From assembly GCA_903813345.2 (NCBI GenBank), contig CAIIXF020000009.1, positions 24,269,759 to 24,333,758 of the forward strand: DNA of 64,000 bases, read 5' to 3'. Of this stretch, positions 1-11,639 are shown one piece after another. The position numbers and the translations under genes were made by a program. This DNA comes from Owenia fusiformis (taxonomy: Eukaryota; Annelida; Polychaeta; Sabellida; Oweniidae). Position 1 is the first letter of the stretch, and every line of letters begins with the position of its first letter. Below the pieces are notes generated by a model. The model searched no databases, was not told the DNA's origin, and saw only the letters and a program-made list of their open reading frames with translations.

Positions 1-129
1 CACTGGTATATAATATGACGTGTTTTCATCAAGAAAATCAATATTTATTTTTGAAATACGAGTGTCTCATTTTTTTGGACCAGCCTGTAATAATGTAGGT
101 AATTTTAACTAATTTTTGTGTACTTTCAG

Positions 130-196
130 TTCGGTGGCTAGTGAGGCACACGCTTTGAGACTCTTAACTCAACAACCTGCTGGTCAGATGCATTAA
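130..196 (+). CDS. candidate terminal exon of an unidentified gene entering from the left
   Basis: A splice-acceptor-like sequence (TACTTTCAG) ends at 129. It is followed by an open frame of 21 codons ending in TAA at 194-196, read with one base carried over from a previous exon. The peptide starts SVASEAHALRLL and ends QPAGQMH. A canonical AATAAA follows at 318-323 and is itself followed by a T/G-rich stretch, so acceptor, stop and poly(A) signal stand in the right order for a last exon. The other two frames stop within 40 bases. I do not recognise the family from so short a piece, and the rest of the gene would lie left of the window. It could also be a chance arrangement. Confidence 0.35.
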
Positions 197-317
197 CCTA
201 ACTGACGTGATACTTCTGAAATATATCATTTGTTGACCTGGTACAAAACCTTTTGTTTCTTCAGAAAAAGACTTTGAATCTGCTATACTCTGTAAATGCA
301 TTTATGATCAGTTGCCA

Positions 318-323
318 AATAAA
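318..323 (+). terminator. candidate poly(A) signal AATAAA
   Basis: This hexamer lies 122 bases after the stop of the candidate last exon at 130-196, with a T/G-rich stretch downstream. It supports a plus-strand gene ending here. Confidence 0.4.
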
Positions 324-471
324 GAGAGTCACAATATCAGTAGTTTGTATCTCATGTTATTAAATCATACCATAGTGTATTAGTTGACGTGTTTTATATT
401 CTGAAGCTTTAAAAAATAATTTTTGAAATGCATATAGCATGGATGGTTAAGTAAGGTATGCACAATAAGAC

Positions 472-1037
472 AGGTTTATCTTTTAGATCAATTCATTATC
501 TCAAAGAAAATTATATACTGTAATAATAAAGTCAAACAAACTCGGAGATATTTAACTAGCAATCAACCCATCAACACACTTTTTCAAAGATGTTGACCCC
601 ATTTTCACCAAAAATGCAATCATTTTTACAATGTTTAATGCATTTCTATTCTTTATGTTGATGTATCAAATAGTTCTTGAAAGAAAAACTTAATCGCTTT
701 AAGATAAGTGTTCCCATGTTATTTCTCCATTGAAAAATCTCATGCTATCCATTGGTTTCAGTTCATTTTGGTCATCCAAATTCAATATCTTTAAAGTCCC
801 CGGAGCAATCAACTTTTCCTTTTAGGAAATCGAACATGTCTCAAAGCACATTCTAATTATGCATTCAAAAATATAATAAAAGGTTGCATTTTTGGTGAAA
901 ATTAGGTCATCATTTTTGAAAAAGTATGTTGATTGGTCCATTGCCCCTTCAATATCACTTAGGTCCGATTAACTAAATTATCAATATATATACTTTTCTT
1001 GAAGATAATGAATGGATCTAAAAGATACACCCATGTT
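472..1037. repeat. degenerate fold-back (terminal inverted repeat) element
   Basis: The left arm (about 472-660) and right arm (about 855-1037) are imperfect reverse complements. Shared blocks include TATCTTTTAGATC plus ATTCATTATCT at the outer ends, and CACTTTTTCAAA and TTTTCACCAAAAATGCAA further in. No coding sequence lies inside. The central part (about 715-790, with CCCATGTTATTT and ATGCTATCCATTG) is very like the centre of the element at 62206-62867, so both belong to one family. Divergence between the arms points to an old insertion. Confidence 0.6.
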
Positions 1038-1039
1038 CA

Positions 1040-2680
1040 TGATCAGAAACTATTCATAATTCAAGTTAGAATCATTTGAAATTGTTTGCGATAACCTACG
1101 TGCTCCTTTCCTTAAATTTGAGAATAATATAGCCATACTTTGAAGAGATTATTGCGAAATTCTACATAATGCGGCGGCCATTTTGAATTCTCCCTTTCGC
1201 GGTTCGCTCTTTGAATCAATTTAATTGCAAAACGTTCGCAAATATGTAATGATAAGGCACTCAAAAAGGACAAAATGTGATTGGTCAATATTTTCCCACT
1301 ATGCATTTCGCGTAGCTATTTGCGTGACTCGAGCTCTAAATCAAACTAATTACGCAATTTTGTTTTTACACCCGCACGCTAAATAAAACAATGACATCAT
1401 CGGAAGTATTCTTTTATGTCATTGCTTTGATAGTCAGTATACCGAGTTTAATCAATAAAAGATTGTACAATGAACAACAAAATTTGGAAACGAGTACTAT
1501 AGATTTGCTTTCGGGCAACTGAAAAGATTGACCTAGATACATGTAATAGCGACGCGTCTTCTTTGGTCTACTGCTCAGTTGTTTGTGGGTTTTCAACGTA
1601 CCTCTATAATGTAATTTGAAGATGAATACTTTTATTCAGTTGTTGAATCGATGTTGCAGTTTGTAGTGCGGTAAGATTGGCATGAAAGTATTGAAAGTCG
1701 AATGAAATTAATTTTTCCAATATGGCGACTAGTCAACTGATCACGTGACCTTCTCTTTCGTAATGTTTTCTCATTTTTCAATCATCGTTTTCACCACGCT
1801 ATAAATCAATACAATGAAATAGCTGTTATATTAAGATTAATAAGAGATCAATCGTTTCTAATAATTTTTTCTGTACTCTCGTACGGGAATATGAACGAAT
1901 ATATCGTTTGAAAAATAGGTGTGAAAATCCCCATGTTAAACCTATGAGGGAAAACAAGGAAGTATAAATTTGTTCCTCCGCGAACTGCATCATGGGAAAT
2001 ATTTTGACCTTATAAGGACAGATTTTCGCGTCTCCTCTTTTGAAGAGGGAACAACGATTTCGAGAATTGTACGAGGCCCAAAATAGAAATAAAACCGATA
2101 CAATATTTGCAATCTACTCTAAATTGCCTTTCATTTGAGTAAAGTAAAGCCATACTTCAGAAAGATCTCAAAATTTACGCAAATTCCCATTTTCCCGACC
2201 CCCCATACATGGCCCCTGGGGGTCATGGTGAAAAACTCGGAAAATATACGAAATAGATAGATGTTGTGAATACACTACCTACCTGTACATTTCAAACAAT
2301 AATATTTTTAACTTTGGCTTAAATGAAAAACTTTGGCTTAAATGAAAAAGACTTTTCACGAAAATTCCAGCCATTTTTAAAGCGGGGACCACCTTGAATT
2401 TTTTGGTTGCATACAACTATTCACCAATATAAATCTTTCCACCAAATAGTGTTCGATTTATCTTCCGGACAGACGGACGGACGGGCGAACGGAGGGCTTC
2501 ACTATATCCCTACCGAACTTCGTTCGTTGGGATAATAAATTGCATAACACATAATCAATATAGAAAACACAATAATTGAACAATAACTGAATAAGATAAT
2601 AAAAATCACAGCACGTGTAATAAATGTCCAATACAGACCAGGTGTCGAATTGATTAATGCAACATTGTTGAACACACCTC
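1040..2680. other. intergenic stretch without a recognised gene
   Basis: No ORF here resembles a protein. The stretch holds an imperfect GGAC/CGGA tetranucleotide run near 2464-2492, and a duplicated 19-base phrase (CTTTGGCTTAAATGAAAAA) around 2312-2350. Nothing else was recognised. Confidence 0.5.
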
Positions 2681-2685
2681 ATTTA

Positions 2686-2958
2686 GGGGAGGCATCAAAA
2701 GATCAATGTTTGATAGAAAACTAAATAAATCTAGTTTTTTTGGGGGGGGAGGGGGTCAAAGCTATTTCAGTTTGCTATCCGACAAATTTCAACATTTAAT
2801 TTTTTTGCAATTTAGAGTCATTGAGTCATTAAAACATGTGAAAAGTCCGCGGTCGACGTCAACTTTCATTGTATTTAGTTTTGAGGGGGAGGGGGGGGGG
2901 GGGGTCCAACTAGATTTATTTAGTTTCCTATCAGACATTGAACTTTTGATGCCTCCCC
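2686..2958. mobile_element. MITE with about 50-bp terminal inverted repeats and TA flanks
   Basis: The ends are GGGGAGGCATCAAAAG and its reverse complement. The inverted repeats run about 50 bp inward through a shared AACTAAATAAATCTAG block. TA lies on each side (2684-2685 and 2959-2960), which fits the TA target duplication of the Tc1/mariner group. A poly-G tract sits just inside each end (about 2742-2755 and 2884-2905). The open frame inside is made of inverted-repeat and G-run sequence and is not a gene. Confidence 0.75.
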
Positions 2959-3269
2959 TAAGCAAATACTACCCATATGTTAATTGAAACATTTCAAATA
3001 TTTATTGAGTATGAAATAAATCCATAATGTGCAAATATTTTAATGGATTCAACACAAGAGACCGTGACCTTCTGCCAGGTTCCTAGAATACATTGCAAAA
3101 TGCAAAGCAGAAATATGTGATAAGGCTCAGATAGTCACCGAACATCATTCAAAGATTTTTTATGAGCAGAATTCAACTTGGGTGCAATAAATAGAAAATT
3201 CTAATTTAATTTTATGTAATATTAGTTTTACTAATTCTTCTAGATATTAGAATCAATGGGAATCTTAGG

Positions 3270-3720
3270 ATCCAGTGTCTCAGCTTGTAGAGTTATGTTC
3301 TTCTAAAACCAAGACTAAATGTTTGTAGCACCCTGTTCAAAAGTTTGAAATACACTGTGACAACTACATATAACACAATCTAAAAGCTTGTTACACACAG
3401 TCACATAATTTGTAAAACTGAAAACCAAGACTCATAGCTTGTAACACTCCCGGGGTAACACTTAAGTTTTACACCTTATATTACAGTGCCATAGCTTGTA
3501 AAGCACAATGTCAAAGATTGTAGTATGCTGTTATAACTTGTAACATTAAGTCTCAAACTTTAAAGTATGAAATGCTGTAGCTTGTAACAACAAGTTGCAT
3601 AGCTTGAAACACCAAGTTTCATAGAGTGAAGCACCAGGTGTCAAAGCTTACAATATGCACTGTTTTGGAATTTGGCTTGCATCACAAAGTGTCAAAGCTT
3701 TTAGCAGTTGATGTCAATGA
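3270..3720. repeat. degenerate tandem repeat with the phrase CATAGCTTGTAACAC
   Basis: Variants of a 25-35 base unit containing (T)CATAGCTTGTAACAC or TCAAAGCTTG recur roughly ten or more times, for example near 3375, 3432, 3490, 3512, 3533, 3579, 3600, 3642 and 3690. Spacing and sequence are loose, which suggests an old minisatellite. Confidence 0.55.
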
Positions 3721-3729
3721 TTGTGGTAG

Positions 3730-5251
3730 CATCCAAGATGGCTGCAAGAATGGATTGTTCTCATATTTCAATTATTCCAATATGACAGAACAAAATATTT
3801 GTGTTTTATAATACAAAAATATATTCTACTTCTACATGTTATAAAGCCTTTGTTCTCAGGCAGAATATGATACAATTTTATAAAATATGCATGCAGTTAT
3901 AAAGGCTACTTGCATATCACGTTCCAGCCAATCAGAACAGATAATATGCATTTTTTATTTTACACCAGATGAACAGTAATTATAAAATGCAGTCAAACTT
4001 ATGATCCTCATTAATTTCAAGTTGACCATTGAGTGAAAACTGATCATGATAAATCCTTTATTACATAAAGTAGCAAATTGTTGAATGTTTTTTAAACTTA
4101 AAATGGCACAATTTGAGAATTCAAATGGGGAAAACAAAAAGGTGTTTTTTCAAAATGAGGCAAAGTAGAGCTGGGACCATGTTGTAAATTACAAGCAGCA
4201 ATAAAACTGATATGAGCATTGGATGAGATGAATGGCAAAAAATCTAAAATTGTTGATCAACAAAAGTTGGAGCTAATAAGCTCAAAAGAGACACAGAAAG
4301 TCTATTTTGGCAGAGACACAGAAATATAACTTGGTAAGAGGCACTTGCTTGAGCACTTGCATGTCTGGAGGTTACATAACATCATTGGTCTCACAGTTTC
4401 ATTACATCATTTCAATAATCCTTAATGTTTAAAGGAACTTAGAGTTAGAGCTACGCATTGAGAGTAAGTTTTGAAAATACAAGTATTGTAAACATTTTAC
4501 AATATCTTGCTTTTATCATTTCATGTCATGCCTATTTCTCAAAAGTCCAACAGTTATGCCTTATGACTTTATCTTGGGATAATCCTTTGAAGGTAAGCTG
4601 GCAAAAAAATTGAAAAGAGTGTTTTTTTTCAATTGTTATGAATTTAGACATTTCTGCATTTTATATCTTCGATAACTTCTATAATCAGTTATCTCAATTT
4701 TTTTTCTGAAAAAATTGGCATGATTTTAGCTTCCAAGATTTTACATTCTCTCTCCCTTCTAATTTCTCTAACATATATGTGTAGTTTAAAATGTACATTG
4801 AAACATCTGAACATGCAAGTCAAATGTGACTCAAATTTGATACTGTACTCCAGGTATTTTTCGAGTGTGATTTAATTTCACACTTTAAGCAATTGCGGTA
4901 AAAATCGCGAGAAATAATCGTCGCGAAATTGGCAAATTAAATCTCCGGGGATTTGTTATTACCTGGGACTCCGATGTATTTCGTTTTGTGTAAAACGTTA
5001 GCCCAGGGGTACTGGGATATAAATGGGATATAGCAATGATGTCTCTTACACTGGCTTATTATATCAATTAGACCAAAACCGGGAGAACAGTATTTCAAAC
5101 AATCTTTGAAAATACACCAGAACACATAATTTACCTGAGTTTGTCTTAAAGAACACAGAAAATGACATTACAGATATCCAAGTGAGTAAGTTTAGCATCC
5201 CACTCAATTCATTGATCCAGAGAATACTCCTATTGACACTGATTTCATGTG
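3730..5251. other. region 3' of MAD2L1, probably including its 3' UTR
   Basis: No coding sequence was recognised. Reading on the minus strand from the MAD2L1 stop, ATTAAA-type and AATAAA hexamers occur (AATAAA complements near 4057 and 3946), so the transcript could end within about 1.3 kb. I cannot tell which signal is used. Confidence 0.4.
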
Positions 5252-5418
5252 TTAATCATCATTTCTATAAGCCACCATAGCGTCTACTTTATGTATAGTT
5301 GTTGTAAATGAACGCAATCGCACCTCTTGTGAGTTGGCAATAAAATGTGGCCCTGCTTCACCCCACGTCTCCGGGACATCCTGGTCTTTATCTGTATATG
5401 CCAGGATGTCAAACACAC
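5252..5418 (-). CDS. MAD2L1: MAD2L1 exon 5 (terminal)
   Basis: Starts after CTACTTGCAG and ends at TAA (5252-5254). It encodes FDILAYTDKD, the safety-belt region EVRLRSFTTTIHKVDAMVAY, and the C-terminus RNDD. Confidence 0.96.
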
Positions 5419-8400
5419 CTGCAAGTAGAAGATGAGCAAGTCACAAACAAAGAAATGCAGTTGTTTTCAATGTTTAACCAGAGACATATAAAACGATGTC
5501 TCTGGTTTTAACAAGGCATTAACATGCAAAATGTCACCACCTACCATATGTTGCAGATGGCAAATTCTAAACAAAATCCCCAAAAAGTTGAAGACAAAAA
5601 CAATATGTTACCGCTTATTGGTGGTGACATAAAAATATAGATTTTCCTGGAATTTTGATGACTTTATGTGGCACCCAACCCCATGAACATGTGCATGCGA
5701 GTAAGTGACTGGGGCAGCTGTTATAGTTTACACTACATTCTTATTCATATGATTTCTATGTTTCAAGACCCAGCGAGCCAAAATGTTCATATTAAAACAT
5801 TTCTGTTTTTGCTAAATATTTAATGTAGTGACAAAAACGATTCAAACACAGAAGAGAATTTGGAAAATATGCAGTCCACGACTTTCTGGGTTGATCAACA
5901 CTCTTTAAGGCCTGGGATTGCGACTAGAAGAGGTTGACACCTGATTGGTTCATACTTGTTTTCATCCACGACCCATACATACATCATCATGGTCAGTGCA
6001 AGAATTGCATGAAATATAAACATTTTCCACGTTTGGACATTTTTCCACATACTTAAACTGAAACATTTTAGATAATTTTTCTGTCTGGACAAAATATTGC
6101 AGTTGATTCCCAGCATGCAGCCCGGGAAAATATCTCTGGACCTTTTCAACACACTCTGAAACTCTGGAGCTTTTTCAGACCAATCATTTGTTCAGGGTCA
6201 GGGTCTTATTTCCCCCAATGCATGAAACTAGTATTTGAATTAGGCCTCAATACATAATATACTTACATGCTGTTTCTAATAGAGGTAAAAATGTGACTGA
6301 TGCAGTAATTTGACGAATAACTCCCATTATTTCTTTCTGGATTTCCTTTTCACTTTTTTCCCTAGGTTTGCTGCAAAATAAAAGATATACACCTGGTAAT
6401 ACATTGTATGAGGTGTTCAAATGTTGACATTGTGGAATACTACACAGGGGTTTCACTAGAGTTTCTCAAAATAGGCTAAATAAATTAAAACAATAAGCAA
6501 AATTAATGCAAATTATATATTAGTAACTAAACATGGAAAAGTTGAAAAGTCCCTAAAAACAACAGGCGATTTGGTGAAAACAATCAGTGAAAATCACCTG
6601 TTGCCTGCTGCTAATGAAACCCCTGACTACATGTAATTTTGTAATGATTTAATACCCCCAATCCCGAAATTATAAACTTTGAAAATGTTAATCTACTTGT
6701 AGGTTTCACTTCAAAAACACGAAATCAACATTTACATCCCCCTCCAAATAAAATTAACTTTGTTTTTCTATATCTATTTACAATTGGAGACCATTCCCAA
6801 GAGAGAATAAAGGTTTATTTCGAATTCCTAAATTCTGTTCTAGTTACTCTAAATCTGAAGATCTAAAAATTTCAAGTCAATTTGAAGATTAGCGATTGCC
6901 GACAACATACACTTCTTGATGGGGACATATAAGAATTATCAAATCATAGCAGCTATAAAAACTTAAGAACCTGCCATGAAATTATGAATATTACCATCAA
7001 CCACCAAGGAAAATTAAATTTCCTATTATCGGCAGTTGTGGAATTACAAAGTTTGTTTCGTGAGTGGCCCAGGGCGAGGGAGTGAATGATGATTTCGTTA
7101 CCAAAAAGTGTTCATTTTGTAATATTTGCCTAGTGAAAGCCAAATCAACATTCAAAAATTTTGTTAGATGAAGGGGGAGGTTAAATCAAGACTGTTGATA
7201 TCTCTAAGATTTTGAAATTTGACCAACCTGTCTGTTTTTACTGTTTTATCGCACTCTACATTGAACTGCCATCTTTCCATCACTTCATTGGTATCTAGAG
7301 ATTTTATGACAATTACTAACTTCTGCAGAGTTGTGTCTAGTAACCAGTCTAAAACAGAAATACAATAGAAGTAAAATCCAGCTCAGACAAAGTTTGTACT
7401 ACATTTTATTATTTAAAAAAAAAAATTTTTCATGATAATACATGTAAAATGGAATGTGCATGTGGACCCAACACCCTTAGTAATTGGGTGTATCAGTGGT
7501 TAACATTAATGTTGAAAGGGTACAACTTGTACAATTGCTAGTTGAGTTTCTCATGGATTTCATTTTTCAAATTAACAAAACATTATAAAAATTAAATTAA
7601 ACATAAATGAGCCAGGCCACAGGAAAAGGGGTCTTATCACAGATTTTTTCAATATTCATATTTTTGTTTATCTTAAAAAGCACAAATGAGCCATAACTTA
7701 TGTTTTAACAATTTTTCCTTGCATATATAGACCAAAATGTCGGATTTGTATTTAGCACATTTTGCTCTTAATCTTGGGCACAATTTTGGCTCTGTAGAAC
7801 AATTTTAATTTTTGTAATAAGACCGGTTTTCCTATGGCCAGGCTCAAATAATGTATCAAACTACAAGTGAATTTGTTTAATATTTCTTTTATTTTCGTTT
7901 CTGTTCCAAAAGAGGTTCCAAAAGTTTCAATTCTATGAACCATTTTCAGATTTTGATTTGGTTACATACCAGTTCTACACAGCTCTACCATAACTAACCT
8001 TTAACTTGTTTTAAGACTTGTTGAAGATAAACTTTCAGTTTTTCATCTGTGCTCATAAGCACTGTGAGTCCATACTTCTGTACCCGAGTGAATGTCTCTG
8101 GGGGATAGATGCCTCTCTGGTATAATATACTGTTGATGCCATACACTAAAAAATACGTAATCTTACATTATATTTAAATACATAAATAAGAAATGCAGTC
8201 TTGTTTGGAAGAATAACTCCCTTTTCGATTTTTAACTAGTCATTGCTAATAGGCTAAGGCTATCATTAAAGTTACATACACATCGGAAAAAGGTCTAAAT
8301 GTAAACCAGTAGGCTGGTCATGGATTTTAATCGTTACCTAAATTTTCAATTGACTTATAACTATCATTTGTAGATCTAATTCTTGATATTTCAGAACTGA

Positions 8401-10091
8401 TTGTCCGATGGGAATGACAGCCTAATAGGATGCCACAATCGTGGAATGCAGACATGTATTTTTATATTTATATAAACTAAATTAAGTACAGGAGTACATC
8501 CTTTTCAAATGTAGCCCTTTATTTATAAATAGGATGAATAAAACCCAAAAAGCTCACACGTCTTTAACTCATGACCTCATGGTTACAGTGACAGTGCCTA
8601 GCCTAGCACTATCATGTTCAAGCCCTACCTTAATCTGAAAAATTCTTGAACGACTGGATAATTAAATATGAGGCCAGGAATAAGTGGCTGGGAACGATCA
8701 TTAAATGGATACTGTTAAAGCATCAATGGCAGGTTGATGACAAACTTGTTTTACATCAAATAACACAAAAATATTCAGATTCAGAAGGGTTACTCTAATT
8801 CTGCTTTTTGGAGACTGGATCTCTTTAACATGGGAAATCCTCACTTCAGCAAATACACGACTAGTCATTTAGATCTAAATTGTTGAAGGCATGAACCTCG
8901 CCAGTCCAAAAATTGATTTATTTCTCAATTATTGCCATATTTTTCAATTTCTTCTAGATATAGAATAAGTTTGGCCATCACAGCATTATATCTCGCCTAC
9001 CTTTGTCAGTTCCCCACATAAAAGTGAACTTAGAATTCTGTCCAATTACATACATAAACATTTCTCCTTATTTTTTCTTCTATATCTGATGAGCTGAACG
9101 ATTCTAAGAATGTGACGTCACCAGAACAGAATGGACTCGTCCATACTTAAGGAGACAAGGTAGGTCTATGCAGCTGCCATCTTTCAATAAAATGGTGAGT
9201 TCAGGTTTGTTCACCCCTTTTCAATAAACTCATCCAATACTTGGAACCCTGATGTCACTCAAACAAAGGGCCAGGAGAAATTTTTTGAGAAAATGACTGA
9301 TCTGTCCTTTGATGTTTATATCGATTTTCAAGTATTTCTGTTACTAGCTATATAGAATGGATAAATACATGCAACGATTAAACATTGTGATATGTGACAC
9401 AGTGTATTTATGGTAGAATCTAGCAATTTTTTCAAAAATGTTTTCGTTCAACCATCACCTTTGACTAGAAAGCATGAATGCATCAGGTATAAATCTTTAC
9501 TTGGTGTATTCGCAGGCCTGTCACCTGTCCCGAGATTTAGCGTTTTTTCTGATTAACGCTGGAAATAACCATACAGTTTGTTCGGAATTTTCACGCAAAT
9601 TGCATGTGTCACACATTTGCTTCAATATACTTTATCTCTTGTATGCCACTTATTTTAGGTGTTCCCAAGTTGACAGACCTGGTATTAGTCCCGATCTTTA
9701 AACATGCTCCCGGACCTACATGCATGAATGATAAACCTACAGCAACGTCTTAAAAATATCGTTCAAGTGGATATCATCATCTTTGGATAGTAAAAATGGA
9801 AGTATACATACGCTATGAGCTGACAAGACCTGTGCTGAGATTGACATCACTGATCATCAGAGACATGAGATCTCAGTTGAGAAAATCAAAAAAATTTTAA
9901 AATCTCACAATCACATTTTAGTTGCTAAAAAGGTCGATCGGGAGAGACGATTTTATCAGATTGGAAATCTAATGAAACATCTATATAGCCTCTAAATAAG
10001 GGTAAATAGTATACGTACTAAAGAATTCAGAAACAGTCTCCGTTGAACCTTTTAATGTAATTGCATTCTTCTGACAAGTTGATGCCGCCAT
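5252..10091 (-). CDS. MAD2L1: MAD2L1, mitotic spindle assembly checkpoint protein Mad2 (HORMA domain), complete, 5 exons
   Basis: Mad2 is the spindle checkpoint protein that Mad1 converts at unattached kinetochores to the closed form, which binds Cdc20 and restrains APC/C. Minus-strand exons at 10091-10019, 8145-7999, 7348-7228, 6370-6267 and 5418-5252 join in phase to 612 nt, or 203 aa plus stop; human MAD2L1 is 205 aa. The whole protein is a HORMA domain. Family landmarks seen are GINSILYQRGIYP (about 27-39), FTRVQKYGL, MERWQFNVECDKT, VIRQITASVTFLPLLE, and the C-terminal safety-belt stretch EVRLRSFTTTIHKV. The start was chosen because ITLKGST..VSEFF aligns at the usual distance from the N-terminus and the ATG has A at -3 and G at +4. 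The N-terminal residues MAASTCQKN differ from vertebrates, as expected. The C-terminus YRNDD is slightly shorter than the human one. All splice sites are GT-AG. The gene is intact, with no sign of pseudogenisation. Confidence 0.96.
5476..5507. repeat. perfect 12-bp hairpin next to a repeat insertion
   Basis: AACCAGAGACAT, an 8-base loop, then ATGTCTCTGGTT. It directly precedes the short tandem-core-family element in MAD2L1 intron 4. Confidence 0.6.
5511..5632 (+). mobile_element. short copy of the ACAAGGCATTAACATG...GGTGGTGACAT family
   Basis: The left end ACAAGGCATTAACATG, then AAAATGTCACCACC, and the right end GGTGGTGACATA match the ends of the much larger elements at 53587-55650. This copy lacks the tandem core. 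It sits in MAD2L1 intron 4. The CACCACC and GGTGGTG ends are complementary. Confidence 0.6.
6267..6370 (-). CDS. MAD2L1: MAD2L1 exon 4
   Basis: Starts after TTTTGCAG and ends before GTAAGT. It encodes KPREKSEKEIQKEIMGVIRQ and TASVTFLPLLETA. Confidence 0.96.
6445..6625. mobile_element. MITE with CAGGGGTTTCAY ends (hAT-like by size and ends)
   Basis: The 181-bp element begins CAGGGGTTTCACTAG and ends with the complement of CAGGGGTTTCATTAG. The 6 bases ACTACA lie directly on both sides, consistent with a target site duplication. A second family member in opposite orientation is at 61899-62071. This copy lies in MAD2L1 intron 3. There is no coding sequence. The hAT assignment is inference from short CAGGG-type ends and a 5-6 bp duplication. 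Confidence 0.65.
7228..7348 (-). CDS. MAD2L1: MAD2L1 exon 3
   Basis: Starts after TTCTGTTTTAG and ends before GTTGGT. It encodes WLLDTTLQKLVIVI and MERWQFNVECDKT, the central HORMA strands. Confidence 0.95.
7999..8145 (-). CDS. MAD2L1: MAD2L1 exon 2
   Basis: The acceptor TTTTTTAG precedes the exon and the donor GTTAGT follows. It carries GINSILYQRGIYP and FTRVQKYGL, the most conserved Mad2 block. Confidence 0.95.
8146..10018 (-). other. MAD2L1: MAD2L1 intron 1
   Basis: A 1.9 kb intron with GTACGT donor and TTTTTTAG acceptor. No ORF resembles a protein. A perfect CRE palindrome TGACGTCA occurs at 9113-9120; nothing else shows whether it is used. No transposon ends were recognised. Confidence 0.6.
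10019..10091 (-). CDS. MAD2L1: MAD2L1 exon 1
   Basis: Encodes residues 1-24 (MAASTCQKNAITLKGSTETV then SEFF) plus the first base of codon 25. The donor is GTACGT. The first methionine follows AAAAAC, a reasonable Kozak context. Confidence 0.93.
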
Positions 10092-10094
10092 GTT

Positions 10095-10180
10095 TTTAAA
10101 GTACCTGTTTGTAACACTAATTCTGATTGGTTAAAATATGAAAGGCGATAGACGATTGGTTCAAAGATTTTAGCGCTCCA
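10095..10180 (-). promoter_or_regulatory. MAD2L1: MAD2L1 promoter: two CCAAT boxes with CHR-like and E2F-like elements
   Basis: Reading the minus strand upstream of the ATG, two CCAAT boxes (complement ATTGG at 10126-10130 and 10155-10159) lie 29 bp apart. A CHR-type TTTGAA (complement 10160-10165) sits beside the distal box, TTTAAA is at 10095-10100, and an E2F/CDE-like AGCGCTAAAA lies around 10168-10177. NF-Y doublets plus CHR elements are established hallmarks of G2/M genes controlled by DREAM and B-MYB-MuvB. Assigning that control here is inference. Confidence 0.55.
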
Positions 10181-10707
10181 TGTGGTAACATTTAACACTA
10201 AAACACAATTGGGATTATTGTCCATGGAGCTAGGATTGTGCTCTTTATATCAAGTATTCTTAGGGAATAAATACCACTTGGAATGTCATGTTTTGTGCTT
10301 GTATTGATTACTATTATACTTTTTGACCAGACAACAATGTTTCCCCATGGACTTCTCATCACAAGAAGACTGTCCATGGTTTCCCCATATGCATGGGCTT
10401 TCAAGACTATCATACAATACAAATATTTTCTAACAAAATAATTGAGATATCTGATCAAATATATCGAATATGCATCGTATTATTATGTCCTAATTATAGA
10501 ACATTGGGCTTCTCATTCTCATTGGGCATGTTATATGGAATTGTGAGAGCAAAAGTATCAAGTAACAAGGGCTTGAGGCAAGATAATAATTTACCCTCAT
10601 TTTTATCTTTGATTAAGATAGGGTATAATTACCACCATGTATAAAAGCCCATAAAACTACACCCAGCTCACATAAACAACACAAAACACATGTGTAACTA
10701 AATGGTT

Positions 10708-10713
10708 TGATTT
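10708..10713 (-). terminator. candidate poly(A) signal AATAAA for synaptogyrin
   Basis: The minus strand reads CTGCAATAAATC here, followed downstream by a pronounced GT-rich stretch (TGTGTTTTGTGTTG, about 10672-10685), the classical downstream element. It lies about 6.9 kb after the synaptogyrin stop and 0.6 kb before the MAD2L1 start. Confidence 0.5.
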
Positions 10714-11639
10714 ATTGCAGTGCCAATACATAACAATATTGAGACTATGCATTATTTTACAACAGGTTAGTACATACATACAAGTTGATTATCAGGAGGG
10801 AGGGGGTGTAAGGGGTGATTCAATTGTGCCTTTTCATGAACTTATCAATTATGAAGCAGCTTCTGATTTTGTCATCATTATTAATGTAATGGAAACAATA
10901 GTTTGAGAGGAAACACAAAAGTGCCATGAGGAAAAGGTAGATTAGAAACAGTTATCCAAGGTAAGGATTTTTTGAAAGAAAAACAGCTGTTAAGGAGTTA
11001 AGAAACAATTTCCAAGGAGAAAAAAGTAATTCAAGAGGAAAAAAATCATAGGGAAAAATGTGTAAGAAGAATGAAACAATAAGAGGTAACATTTAAAAAA
11101 ATCCAGTATTTCAGAATGTTACAGCTTGAAACAATGGAACCAATTTTATTATACCAGAAGTGATGATTGAATGAATACACCCAATGCCCTCTTAGCCAGA
11201 CCCCTGCATAGATGCACCTTTAAATTAGCCAAATACAAAGTGAAGATCACAGAATGTGGCAACTTTAGTTTGGTGGTGTGCGGGCATTCTCATTCATCAA
11301 TTTATCATTACACATACAAATTCTATATAGACCTATTGTTATAAATCCTCCATGAGTTACTCTTTGAGCTACATTTCTAGAGAATGAATCATTGATTATA
11401 CTGTATTATAAACATTACACAATAGTAATCAAGCTCGAGTGTGTGATATGTAAGATGTACAGTAATAATACAAATTGGAAATATGAGGTGTTGTGTCGTA
11501 ATAAAGAAAATCACAATTTTGAAATACACTGTAGTGAGTTGGTGAATATGTACTTAGTTTTAATATCTCTAAATGTTTCATATAACAACACTTACAAGGC
11601 TAGCTATTTAACTGTTTAACACACTGGCTTGATATAAAC

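Noticed and set aside
2706-2987. 93-codon plus-strand ORF with glycine runs
   Set aside because: It is the inverted repeats and poly-G tracts of the MITE at 2686-2958.
9113-9120. CRE palindrome in MAD2L1 intron 1 as an alternative promoter
   Set aside because: A single 8-base motif with no other promoter signs or alternative first exon.
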